Of a stretch of DNA of 64,000 bases, positions 35,651-46,799 are shown in pieces. The notes beneath the pieces were generated by a model. It saw nothing but the letters and a program-made list of their open reading frames with translations, was not told the origin of the DNA and searched no databases. The stretch spans positions 2,399,506-2,463,505 of the forward strand of contig JADCRB010000072.1 of assembly GCA_021464245.1 (NCBI GenBank), given 5' to 3'. Origin of the DNA: Carallia brachiata. Taxonomy: Eukaryota > Streptophyta > Magnoliopsida > Malpighiales > Rhizophoraceae. Position numbers and translations under genes: made by a program. Position 1 is the first letter of the stretch, and each line of letters begins with the position of its first letter.

Positions 35651-35785
35651 AAGATTGAACATTTGTTTAACTGGTTGAGAATGTTATCTCTTAATCAGTA
35701 GGTGAAAGTTCAAATCCCACCAAACTTTACTTTTCCTCTCTCCAAATACTTAATAAGGCTTCTTATAGAAAAAAAAAAAGAAAAA
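35651..35785 (+). mobile_element. tRNA-derived SINE with target-site duplication
   Basis: A perfect 12-bp direct repeat AGAGAGGGATGA (15 of 16 with the next four bases) flanks the element at 35635-35646 and 35786-35797. Inside are an A-box-like TTTAACTGGTT (35666-35676), a B-box-like AGTTCAAATCC (35707-35717) 30 bp further on, and a 3' A-rich tail. The structure fits a short RNA polymerase III-transcribed SINE. Confidence 0.7.
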
Positions 35786-36144
35786 AGAGAGGGATGACAA
35801 TGCACTAATTTACCGAGACAGAGTTTTGACTTGGGGGTAGGATACAAAGTTTTAATTTCAAATCTCATTCATACAAAAATCTTGCCGCCCTGACTTTATT
35901 AGATAAAGGAAAAAAAAAATCAGAAATGATCTGGTCATTTTTCAGTGTGTTCTGGCACAATTGTGCTTGACGGCAGTATTATTGGGAGAAATTGTTGGTG
36001 GGTTGTACCTCCATTTGGCCGAATACAAGAAGAGAGGGGAAACTATGTTAGTATCTATTTATTTATTTATTATAATATAATATGACATAGAGACGAGAGT
36101 GCTTGAGAATCTAACCCGGCCGCTTAGATCGTTGGTCCTTCATG

Positions 36145-36537
36145 GCCGCTATTCATCCATGATCGTACATCCTACTGACCTCGTCCAGCGGGCGTACGGC
36201 GCACAAATGTCATGGTCTCTGCCGCAAGCATAAAGCTAATTAGCAGCCGATATTTGTTGGACCAATTTCAGAACTCTGCTGGAGAAAAAACGCATCTGGA
36301 AAAAGGGAATATGAAATTGAGAGATTACCCATTTGAGATGGGAAAGAGGCCTACAGAAGGATTTTGAAATTCAATTGATTGAATCGAAATTGAGTGGTAT
36401 TTATCAGGAACTGTTTTATTATAAAATTACTTAAAAACTTAATTTTTATGAAATTTGCTACATGAGGTATTTTGTATGTCTAGAACCAAGGAGAAGCAGA
36501 GTGAGATTCTCTCTTTTAAATGTGGTCTCCATCTTTT
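36145..36537. repeat. Receptor-unit 3' flank, paralogous to 48863-49258
   Basis: CATCCATGATCGTACATCC, GACCTCGTCCA, TGTCATGGTCTC and AATTGAGAGATTACCCATT recur in the same order and orientation at 48863-49258, just downstream of U3. The block marks the boundary of the tandemly duplicated U2 and U3 units. Confidence 0.8.
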
Positions 36538-39228
36538 GAGAATCTTTTATAATGACTTATTTTTATTTTTATTTTTCTCAATCTTCCTACCAAGAACCTT
36601 GAATTGAATTAAATGCATCAAGATACAAGCCTATAATGAGACAAACACGTTAACAATTGCCCGTTACACTTTATGCAAAATAAAACAATGTTTTATTTTA
36701 TTTTATTTTATTTTGCATCAATAATAGTCAATTAGTTAGTGGCAAAAAAAGGTCTGTTTTTTGAGTTTGCAAAAAAAAAAAAAAATGTTACCATAGATGG
36801 TAATTTTGCCATTTCCAAGGTTAACGAGGGTAGCTTTGTTGGTTAATTTGTCACTATAAATGAAAATTACTCCTATAGAGGATACAATCTTGTTCTTTTC
36901 CTTTTACTCTAGCGATAGAAAATTACAACCATCCCATACTTCATTTCCTGAGATATGCTTTCTTCCTACTTTTGGTCCACCGTATATATTTCTTGATTCA
37001 CCAAATGCCGCAGTGATATTGCATGCAAAGAAACGGGCAACCGCGGCCTGCGAAAAAGAAGTTGCTGGCAGACATTTTGCATTGTTGGCCTTGATTTTGG
37101 GTTGGAATGGAGGCAAGCAAAAGCCAAAGTGACTACAAGAACTACGTTCTGATCAACTAGACGATTGCAGGGCGGTGAAAGACGTGGATCCAGTACATCT
37201 TTTAACATTATTTCTTGATCTTCTGGTTGTGCCAACAATGAAAGCAATTCTCCGGGATGCCTTCCCATTATAGTTTCTAGTGCCACGACCCCAAAGCTGT
37301 AAACGTCGCATTTTTCATTCACAGCCATGGTGTAAGCAAGCTCTGAATTTAGAGAAATTAAACAAACGAGAGGCCTATTAGTATTAGTACAAACCATATT
37401 ACTCAGCTTTTTAGATAAACAGTCCGACAATTGATAACATAGAATAGCCTTATATTATATATAGGATTTGATATTGTCAATTTCAAACCTTGAAAAAATT
37501 GAATGCATCAGAAGTCTAGTTAATTAGTATGAGAAGAAGAAAAGCTAACCTGGAGCAATATAACCATAAGTGCCTGCAAGCACGGTTTGATTGGATGAAT
37601 CCGGATAAAGAAATCTAGCAGTGCCAAAGTCGGATACAAAAGCCTCCAACTCTGAGTCTAAGAGAATGTTACTGCTTGAAATGTCCCTGTGAAGAATTGG
37701 CGGCTTACAGTCATGATGCAAGTAAGATAAAGCAGAAGCCATGCCTTTGATGATGCTGACCCTTTTGGTCCAGTCCAATTCCACTGCTAGAACATCATTT
37801 CTTAGAGCATAAAGCAAACTTCCGCTTTCCATGTACTGATAAATAAGAAACATTGAACGTTTGTGCAAGCAAAATCCATAAAGTCTCACGATGTTCTTGT
37901 GGCGTACTTCTGTCAACATTTTAGCTTCGTTTCTGAAACACTTGTCAAAAATAGGCTCCTCTGCTTCTAATCGGTGGAGTTTCTTCAAGGCAACTACTTT
38001 GCCAGTTCGAAGTTGTGCCTTATAAACACTGCCATAACCACCAGTCCCAATGCAATACTTGATGTCAAAGTCCTCGGTTGCTTTAATAATATCTTCAAAT
38101 GCAATGTTGCCATCATAGTTCCATACGGAGAATAAGTCTCCATTCTTCAATGCTTCGGCCTCTTGTTGGGACTTCCTTTTCTGGCCAAGTCGCCAGAAGA
38201 GGTATATGCTTCCAACAATCATCGAGGGAGCAAAGAACAAGAAAATAGGAAAGTATTTGGAGGCAATGATTGATGGGCTTCGACAACTGAAATCTAATTC
38301 CTGAATGAATAAATCCTTGTTGCCACGAAAGTTAGAATATGGTACGGACCTTAAGTTACACGGAATGTGACCTACCAGAAAATTATATTTAAAATAAACT
38401 TCACTGAAGGAAGCAGAAGTATCGGGAATGGTGCCAGTTAGATTATTGTAGCTGAGGTAGAGGTATTTTAATGTTCTCTCCCCCAAAGTCATAACTTCAG
38501 AAGGAATGGATCCACTCAATTTGTTTCGGGAGAGGTCTAAGTGCACTAGATTGAGGAGCATACCTAAATCAGTGGGGATGTTGCCAGAAATTCTATTATC
38601 AGAAAGGTCAAGATAAGTCAGAGCGGTCGAATGACCTAAAGACGGCGGAATTGTACCTATGAGGTTATTACGTCCGGTGTCTAAGATAACAAGATTTTGG
38701 AGATTTCCTAGCGTACGAGGGATGGTGCCGTTGAGAAAATTAGAATGTAGGTCCAACTCCACAAGACTTGTCATGTTTCCGATTTCAGAAGGAATGGAAC
38801 CACTAAATTCATTGGACCGCATATGCAGACGAGTAAGATTGGTAAGAAGAGCAAGAGCCGGCGGAATTTTACTTATGAGATTGTTATAGCTGAAGTCTAG
38901 AAAAACAAGGTTTTTGAGATTTCTAGTGTATAAGGGATGGTGCCATTGAGAGAATTAGAACTCAGGTCCAATTCCACAAGACTTGCCAAGTTTTCGATTT
39001 TAGGAGGAATGGCACCACTTAATTCATTGGACCGCATAACTAGATGAGTAAGATTGGTAAGAAGAGCAAGATACGGTGGAATTGTTCCATTGAGAAAGTT
39101 CCAAGAAACATCAAGCAGCTGCAAATGAGAGAGGTTTGCAAGAGAAAGTGGAAGCTCACCTGTCAAATGGTTTGAGGAAAGGTCAAGGACCTCGAGTTTT
39201 GTAAGAGCTCCAATTTGATGCGGGATTT

Positions 39229-39567
39229 TGTAAGTGTTAGAGCAATAGACTGAAGGAAGAAGAAAATTTGCAGGAAGATCAAACCTGCATATTCAGCAGA
39301 ATGCTCCTTATATTGGAGTTGTTACAAAGCTTGACAGCAAAAACAAAAATAAAAAGGTACTTTGTTTACTAATACAAGTTATCTCCCATACTACCAGCTA
39401 AGCTACAAACACTAGAGCCATGCTCCAACTGATTCCACTAACTTTTATATTACAAAAAAAGATTAATTTAAGTTCAAAGTCAACTGACACGGTTTCACTT
39501 TCTGAGCTGCTACTGCTGTAGATTTTTGCTAATAAAGTCCACAGTAAAACTCTCAATTGTACTAACA
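39229..39567 (-). repeat. 3' LTR (minus-strand sense) of the Copia element
   Basis: 339-bp repeat starting TGTAAGTGTTAGAGCAATAG on the plus strand and ending GTACTAACA. The pol stop codon lies inside it (39562-39564). Confidence 0.93.
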
Positions 39568-42500
39568 CTCCTCCTTGAGAGTTTTACTAGTGACTCCTAG
39601 CAGATCCCTTAAGTATTGAAACTTGGTTTTTGGTAGAGATTTGGTTAAAATGTCTGCAACTTGGTCCTCTGATCTGCAATACACCAGCTTCACTTCTCCG
39701 TTTTTTTCTGCTTCACGGATGGCATGATATTTCACATTAATATGTTTTGTTTTCCCATGTTGGATTGGATTTTCTGCAATTCCTATTGCAGACTTGTTAT
39801 CACAATGTATCTGAGTGGCTCCTGGTTGCTCAAAACTAAGATCCCTCAACATTTTCCTTAACCATATTGCTTGGTTAGTTGCTGCAGCTGCTGCCACATA
39901 CTCAGCCTCTGCAGTAGACTGTGCCACTACTTCCTGCTTTTTAGAATTCCAAGAAAAAACTCCAGAACCCAATGAGAACACATACCCAGTAGTACTCTTC
40001 ATATCATCAGGGCTTCCAGCCCAATCACTATCAACAAAACCCTTCAGTTTCCCATCTTCAACTGGTTTAAACCAAATTCCAAGTTGACAGGTACCTTTCA
40101 GATACCTTAATACTCTCTTAGCTGCCTCATAATGAGTTTGTGATGGCTTTTGCATAAATCTTGAGAGTAGACTAGCAGCAAACATTAAATCAGGCCGTGT
40201 AGTGGTCAAATACAATAGACTTCCAATTAGGCTTCTATAGCTGAATGCATCAGCTACCTTGCTACCATCTTCATTGCTGAACTTTGCATTCAAAACTAGT
40301 GGTGTAGCTACTGGTTTTGATTGCTCCATCCTGAATTTTTTGAGAATTTCTTGGGCATACTTTTTCTGGCAGATAAAAATTCCCTCAAATGATTGATGTA
40401 CTTCAATTCCAAGAAAGTAACTCATGCACCCAAGGTCTGACATCTCAAATTGTCTCTCCATATCAGCTTTGAATCTTTGCATCTCTTCTAAATTGTTGCC
40501 AGTAACCAGTAGGTCATCAACATACAAGGAAACTATCAACCTTCCTCCTTCAGCATCCTTTTTTACATATAAAGTAGCATCATTGTCACTCCTCCTAAAA
40601 GCTTGACTGCATAAGAAGGAGTCAACTCTGCTATATCAGGCCCTAGGAGCCTGTTTTAAACCATACAGGGCTTTGTTTAACTTGTATACTTTATGCTCAC
40701 TCCCTTTAACTTCAAAACCTTCTGGTTGAGCAACAAAAATATCTTCATTTAGAACACCATTTAAAAAAGCAGATTTCACATCCAAGTGAAAGATTTTCCA
40801 CCTTGATTGAGCTGCAATAGCAATAAGCATTCTAATGGTGTCCATTCTAGCAACAGGTGAGAAGGTATCTGTGTAGTCAATCCCAGGTTGTTGTGAATAA
40901 CCCTTGACCACAAGTCTTGCTTTATATTTGTTGATTGTGCCATTTGGATTCAATTTCACTCTATACACCCATTTTAGGCCAATAACTTGCTTGCTTTCTG
41001 GTTTGTCTGCTAAACTCCAAGTCTGGTTCTTTTCAATCATAGCAATCTCTTCCTCCATTGCTGATCTCCATTCTTTTGACTGCTTGGCTTCATTGTAGGA
41101 TGTAGGCTCAACTGTGACTCTATTACACCTCTGGTAAATCTCATGTAAGGGTCTAGTCCCTCTCACTGGAACATGATCATAGGTTTCTGGTTCTAGCTCA
41201 CTGCCAGGTTTTGCTATTTCCATAATCTCCATAAATGATTCTTTTTGAATTTGAGCCTCATCCCAATTCCAATAAGAATCCTCTTCTATCTTCAAATCTC
41301 TGCTGACTACAACTTTGCCTGTAGCAATATGGTAGACTCTATAGCCCTTGGATTGAGAGCTATAGCCCACCAAGATCCCTTTTTCTGCTTTTTGATCCAA
41401 CTTACTTCTTGTTGCATCTGGCACATGAATGAAACATAGAGAACCAAACACTCTTAAATGATTGACTGATGGTTTGATGCCACCCCAAGCTTCTAATGGA
41501 GTCTTGCCTTCAACTGCCCTTGTTGGTAGCCTATTTTGAGATAAATGGCAGTATTTACAGCTTCTGCCCAGAAGCTTTTAGGGAGTTTCTTCTCAAAAAT
41601 CATACATCTAGCCATATCTAAAACTGTTCTGTTCTTTCTCTCTACCACCCCATTTTGTTGGGGAGAATATGCAACTGTCAACTGATGTTTGATTCCCAAA
41701 TCCTCACAAAATTGAGTAAATTCACCAGACAAGTACTCCCTTCCATTATCTGTTCTAAGAATCTTCAAAACACATCCACTTTGAGTTTCAGCTTCAGCTT
41801 TAAACTTTTTGAAACAATCAAAGACTTCAGATTTCTGCTTTAAAAAATAGACCCAACTCATTCTAGAGTAGTCATCTACAAACAGGAGGAAATACTTACT
41901 GCCCTTGAGAGAATCTGTCTTCATTGGTCCACAAATGTCTGAATGGACCAAATGAAGCTTCTCTTTAGCTCTCCAAGCTCCAGAACTAGGAAAGGACGTT
42001 CTTTGCTGTTTCCCAAGCTCACAGCTTTCACACACATCTTGATAAGATTCAATAATTGGCAAGCCATTCAACAGTTCATTTTTCTGTGCATATTGAATGC
42101 CTCTAATGTGATGATGGCCAAATCTCTTGTGCCACAGCCTTGATTCATCTATAACTTTACTGATTTTACATTCAGGAACTTCAAAAGATCTCAAATTTAC
42201 TGCAAAACTTCTATTTTTCATGGGGACAGTAACAAATTCTACTCCAACAGGATCATAAACTATACATTCATTGCCTTTGAATAGCAAAGTGTACCCTTTT
42301 TGCATCATCTGCCCAACACTCAAAAGATTCTGATCTAATTCTGGAACCAATAGAACATCAGAAATTGAGTGAGTACCTGAATCAGTCTTCATAGCAACTG
42401 TCCCTCTGCCTTTGACTGCTACCCTCTTTCCATCTCCTATTTTTACAGCTCCTGACATTGGTTTCAGTTCACTGAAGAGCTCCTTATGACCTGTCATGTG

Positions 42501-43538
42501 GTGGGTACAACACACTATCCAGATACCAAACTCCTCTTCATGTTCTGCACTCATTAATAGGGCCACAAACAGCTGCTCTCTCCTTTAACCTCTTCTTCAG
42601 TGAAACTTGCTTTTCTGTATTGCCGCCCTGTGTACTTTGCTGACCTTGTTGTTGCTGTTGCTTTTTTCTACAATACTTCTCAATATGCCCAAACTTGGCA
42701 CAAAACCTACATTGAACCTTTCCTTTCCAAAGCAATCCTCTGCGCATTGATGGTCCTTTTACATGTGGTACAAGGTGGGAATTTACCCCAAGTTCCAGGA
42801 CTTTTACCAGCTTCAGTTTGCTTTCCTTTGCTGGATTGTGCACCAGTAAATTTCTTGCTGTCTTTTGTAGTTGAAGATTTTTGTTTCACCTTTGCCTGCA
42901 ATGCTATTTCTACACTCCCAACATTTCTCATGTTCCTCCTTTGTTCTTGAGCCTCAGAGCTCCTAAAAACTCAGATAAACTGATTTTGCTGAGATCTTTA
43001 GAGTCCTCAAGAGAGGATATTTTGGCTTCAAATTTTTCAGGCAAACGACTAAGACTTTTTCAACCACTCTTTGATCTGTAATTTCTTCCCCCATGAGCCT
43101 AATTTGGTTTACCACCTCCTGCAGCTTGGTGGTGTAGTCCTTGAGAGTGTCAGTTTCCTTCATTTTGAGCATCTCAAATTCTCTTTAAGTTTAGCAACTT
43201 TATCTGTCTTGTTTTGTTCACTTCCATAAAATTCTTCCTTAAGTTTATCCCATACCTCCTTAGCTGACTCACATGCCATTATTCTAGTGCAAATGACATC
43301 TGAGAGAGCTGAGTGAAGGCAAGTGAGTGCTTTAAACTTCTTTGAACTTTCCTCTTTATGGTGCTTGATCTGGTTCAAGGTTGGATTTTCAGGCAAGGGT
43401 GGTGGATCTCTATCTGTCTCCACTGCTTCCCAAAGATCCAATGCCTTGAGGTAAGCTTTCATCTTTACTGACCACAATTGATAGTTGTTGCCAGCAAAGA
43501 CAGGTGGTGCTGGAAAAACTCACACTGCTGGAGGCCAT
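39562..43538 (-). pseudogene. Copia gag-pol, disrupted by frameshifts and one nonsense codon
   Basis: ATG at 43538 begins MASSSVSF. A shift near 43510-43480 moves to WSVKMKAYLKALDLWEAVE (gag). A zinc knuckle CRFCAKFGHIEKYC lies near 42710-42660. The protease active site is damaged (IWIVCCTHHMTG replaces a WLIDSGCTNHMT-like site). GAG-pre-integrase and integrase follow (LWHKRFGHHH, SDICGPMKTDSLKGSKYF, RTDNGREYLS, PQQNGVVERKNRT). A 1-bp loss near 41530 separates integrase from RT. RT spans about 41100-40300 (KWVYRVKLNPNGTINKYKAR, FSPVARMDTIR, YVDDLL), with TGG to TGA at 40636-40638 after LKQAPRA. RNase H (DSDWAGSPDDMKSTTGYVF, HCDNKSAIGIAEN, DILTKSLPK) ends LKEEC-stop. The codons KEE lie in the polypurine tract. 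Confidence 0.92.
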
Positions 43539-43722
43539 TTTCCTCACTTTCTCTCGTGTTTACACTCTGATTTTCTCTCTGAAAAACTCTCTCAAATTGA
43601 TTTCTTTCTGCAACAACTCCTCACTGCAATAATTCTAAAAAAACACATGCTTTTATCACTAATTTCTGATCTTGTTGCTTATACTTTCAAACTCTCTCAC
43701 AGCCCCTTTAAGATCCTTAGAG

Positions 43723-43734
43723 GCTCTGATACCA
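43723..43734 (-). other. Primer-binding site of the Copia element, tRNA-iMet type
   Basis: The minus strand reads TGGTATCAGAGC two bases inside the 5' LTR, complementary to the 3' end of initiator tRNA-Met, the usual Copia primer. Confidence 0.9.
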
Positions 43735-43736
43735 CT

Positions 43737-44076
43737 TGTAAGTGTTAGAGCAATAGACTGAAGGAAGAAGAAAATTTGCAGGAAGATCAAACCTGCATAT
43801 TCAGCAGAATGCTCCTTATATTGGAGTTGTTACAAAGCTTGACAGCAAAAAAAAAATAAAAAGGTACTTTGTTTACTACAAGTTATCTCCCATACTACCA
43901 GCTAAGCTAAGCTACAAACACTAGAGTCATGCTCCAACTGATTCCACTAACTTTTATATTACAAAAAAAGATTAATTTAAGTTCAAAGTCAACTGACACG
44001 GTTTCACTTTCTGAGCTGCTACTGCTGTAGATTTTTGCTAATAAAGTCCATAGTAAAACTCTCAATTGTACTAACA
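43737..44076 (-). repeat. 5' LTR (minus-strand sense) of the Copia element
   Basis: 340-bp repeat of 39229-39567, differing by for example AGAGTCATG against AGAGCCATG, an extra AGCTA copy and a shorter A-run interruption. Confidence 0.93.
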
Positions 44077-44840
44077 GATTTCTCCAGATATTCCATGGCG
44101 GTTTACATCAAGAAGAACTAGGTTTGGAAAGCAGGAAAAATCCATTCTCTGAAACTTAGATCCCACAGATGAGTTGATCTGTTCAGGAGTCGGATTTATC
44201 TGCGTGATGCTTCCAACATCGTTGCAAGTTATACCTGGCCACGTGCAATGGCTTCTCATGTCGTTAACATTGTAACAAGAGCTATTAATGTTGCCCTCAA
44301 CCCGAAGGAACTGTTCAACCCAAAGGCTCCACCACCCACTATCGAGCACAGCCTGTGCTTCTTGTCTTAGCAACGGTGATCCAAATGCGGTAGCTGACAA
44401 AATTGGCACGCCCTGATTAGGATTAATAATCACACAAGTACAAATGAAGGTAATCCAAGCTACAATCTTGATGGGAGTGGTGATAGAGAATCCCATGATG
44501 GGTTCTGCAGTTACAAGCCTATTATCAGGTTAAGTTTGGATCATAGCAAGTTGATTGTTCTCCTGCCACACTAAATACAGGCACTAGTAGCATCAGACAG
44601 TTGGTCTTCCGGTCAATGAGTCAACCGACTGACCTTGCCTGTGACATTTTGCAAATTCCAGTCTTACATTAAACCTATATTGTTGATTTGTTGTGCACGT
44701 TGATGAAAGTGGACTTGACGAGATGCTTTCCAATGGTTGTTTTTCCAATTCTGCTTGGACAGCAATACTGTACTTAATTTCCTGGATTCTTCCGGGTTCA
44801 TGGCCAGCAGTTTACGTATATACAAAATACAAGTGGAAAA

Positions 44841-44863
44841 GATGGAAACCGCGTTTAGACTAG
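44841..44863 (-). promoter_or_regulatory. Conserved upstream block with CGCG box, unit U2
   Basis: Identical copy of the 23-bp block found before U1, U3 and U4, about 0.35 kb upstream of the U2 ATG. Confidence 0.45.
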
Positions 44864-45039
44864 TAGTGGGATAACTAATCGGAGACTTGTAACTTTTTGG
44901 CCTTGACCCAAGCACAGGTAGTAAATGTTTGTGGGTCTTGATCTGGAATCCAAGTCTTGGCAACGTTGTTGTAAAAGGACATGTGAAAGTTCCATGACCA
45001 AGCCCCACGCCAGGGTTATTGAACGTGCAATAGCTATTT

Positions 45040-46019
45040 AGAGGAACTTTCATGGTCTAAATAATGAATGCTCTTGCAAGAGTTTCTTCGTGTAAAGATC
45101 GGCATCATTTCTTAGGATGTTTGATGGAAACCAAAAGACGAGGACAGTCATTTCGCATACTGTTACCGCCGCCAGCTCCGTCGAAGCAAATGAAGAAAAG
45201 GAGTAAATTTGCCCACAAAACTTGGAGCTTTCTAATTGATGTTCGATATAATTGTTTACTTTTTTATAAGTCTGTTATTAATTTGACTCTTAAAAGGGAT
45301 TCAAATTGGATTGGGATGGTTTTTCTTTGTTTTTTTTTTTGAAGCGAAGCATCATAGTTCTTTTAGTGAAGTGCAAGCCACAAACAAGGGGGCCGATAGA
45401 GCAAGAAGAATCAGAAGATTGGGATGGATCTTTCCAGTTAATGACATTGTGAAATATAAAAGGACTGGCTGGATTAATAGTGACTAATTAATGAGAGCAA
45501 AATTAACTTTTAACAAGCCACTCTGCTCATCAAATTTACTTTTTACAAGCCCAATAGATATTTCTGAAACTCATGGCCGGGGACACAAGCATATATATGT
45601 TTGCCTTTGTATCAGATGATAGAGTTTGCTATCAACAGAGAACATAGCATAAACCCGGACTTCATTTGCGATCGATATTCCGCGGCCCAATTTTCATTTA
45701 CACTACTACCCCACAAATCAAACAAACAGATATCTAACCATTTAATAAAAGTATAAGTGAGAAAAGTACATACTGTGATTCTGACCTGTGATAATTGCCC
45801 TTTATCACCATTAGAGGGCCTTTTTCTGCACAAGAATGTCAGCTTCTTTTTCCTGAAAAAGAGAAACGAATAACGAACTATACCGAGAACTTTTGCATTA
45901 TTTTATAACTAAGTTTGTAAACAACAACATATGGTGTGGAATGAGAAAGAGACCTTCAGTTGTCTAAACGGTCATCCTGAAGGTGTGAGTCTATCAAGAA
46001 CTAACAAGCAACATATTCA
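45040..46019. other. Inter-unit region between U2 and the kinase relic
   Basis: 45203-45355 is the paralogue of 34225-34380. A possible small minus-strand exon sits at 45855-45793, with acceptor TTTTTCAG and donor ACAG|GTCAGA and reading KKKLTFLCRKRPSNGDKG. No gene is otherwise supported. Confidence 0.4.
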
Positions 46020-46345
46020 TGGGACCGTGAATGTTTGAAAAAATGGTGCTTCAATAGCTTTTATGACATGGACGTTTCTCTTGATCCTTCAATAAACAAG
46101 TTGCTGCCATCCCTTTCAATGACTGGAAAAATGCGCCAAACCTTTGATTCCAAGAACTGGTAGACGAAATATTGCAAATGAAGTACACAAACCTCTAATT
46201 CCAATGCACAAAAGAAAAACATAAACCTTTGAAAATCTCCTACCTCTTCCATAGTTGAGCCCTGGGGGTGCATTTTGTAAGGTCATAAGCCAAACCTGGG
46301 TTGTTGTACCAAACGACCAGATGTCTGCTCTGTTCAAAGGATCAA
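46020..46345 (-). pseudogene. Fragment of a BLUS1/STE20-like serine/threonine kinase gene
   Basis: On the minus strand, after a good acceptor at about 46335 (TTTGAACAG|AGCAGACATC), the frame reads ADIWSFG, skips about 25 residues, then LMTLQNAPPGLNYGRGRRFS. A second piece after a TCTACCAG acceptor reads SLKGMAATCLLKDQEKRP, then a shift to a remnant of the expected PFF motif. These match kinase subdomains IX-XI of plant BLUS1-type (STE20/OSR1-like) kinases, where LMTLQNAPPGLDYERDK is characteristic as I recall it. The catalytic lobe and activation loop are missing, so this is a relic. The paralogous interval at 34.4-36.1 kb shows no equivalent. Confidence 0.65.
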
Positions 46346-46799
46346 ATTATACAAACATATATGGAAACATTCAAACATAATTTAGCCATCAGAGAAAAAA
46401 AGAGCAATACTAGTACCCAAAAAAAAAAAAAAAGAAACCAGAACTTAAATTGAAAAAAACTAAAATCAGCATCAAACCAAGGAGCAAACTTTATTTGAAC
46501 CCAAATAACTCCCAAAAAAAACGAGCGCAAAGACGAATGCTAGAAATTTAGACGCCCAATGTGTAAAAAGGGAAACAAATGAAAATTGAAAGTAGAGGGG
46601 GGTGGGGAATCAAAAACCAAAATTTTAGAAACCGCAAGGCTTGAAATCCAGCCAAGTTGGTACTTCGAACCCAAAAAAAAACAGCAAACCCAAGTGAGGA
46701 ATTATAGAACTCGCAACACTGAAATAAAGTGAAGCTTAACCGTAAGCTACTAGATAAAATAAAACTATAGAAAAAAAAGAGTCACCATCAAACAGTTCC

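Larger units (their letters stand above)
34201..36144. other. Inter-unit region partly paralogous to 45200-45360
   Basis: 34225-34380 matches 45203-45355 (GTAAATTTGCCC, AATTTGACTCT, GCATTCAAATTGGAT, GCGAAGCATCAT). The rest holds a leader-like exon (34873-35020, minus strand) and a SINE (35651-35785). No protein-coding gene is supported. Confidence 0.5.
39229..44076 (-). mobile_element. Ty1/copia LTR retrotransposon inserted in receptor gene U2
   Basis: The element is 4,848 bp with 339/340-bp LTRs, TG...CA ends and an exact GATTT target duplication (39224-39228 and 44077-44081). On the minus strand the order is LTR, tRNA-iMet primer site, gag, protease, integrase, RT, RNase H, polypurine tract (CTCAAGGAGGAG at 39579-39568), LTR. 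The LTRs differ by only about two or three substitutions plus a few short indels by eye, so the insertion is young. The coding region is already interrupted, so this copy could only move with help. Confidence 0.95.
36966..44496 (-). pseudogene. LRR receptor-like kinase U2, split by a Copia element and frameshifted
   Basis: The N-terminal part (44496-44082) encodes the signal peptide, the N-cap [13 protein letters not shown] and the start of the LRRs. The Copia element at 39229-44076 then interrupts it, and reading resumes at 39228 with [16 protein letters not shown] LRRs. A 1-bp deletion near 38931 changes YTLGNLKNL to YTLEISKTLFF-stop. From about 38900 to 37550 the frame is open again through LRRs, membrane helix (FPIFLFFAPSMIVGSIYLFW) and kinase lobe ([29 protein letters not shown]). 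The second exon is 37342-36966, ending EIYTVDQK. Compared with U1 it carries one extra three-LRR (72-residue) block. Kinase motifs are preserved, so inactivation is recent. Without the insertion it would be a MIK2-like receptor kinase. Confidence 0.9.

Noticed and set aside
39229..44076. Copia gag-pol as a functional polyprotein
   Set aside because: Frameshifts in gag, protease and the integrase/RT junction and a nonsense codon in RT break it.
45793..45855. Small exon reading KKKLTFLCRKRPSNGDKG
   Set aside because: Splice-like edges exist, but one short peptide without a family match or flanking exons is too little to call a gene.
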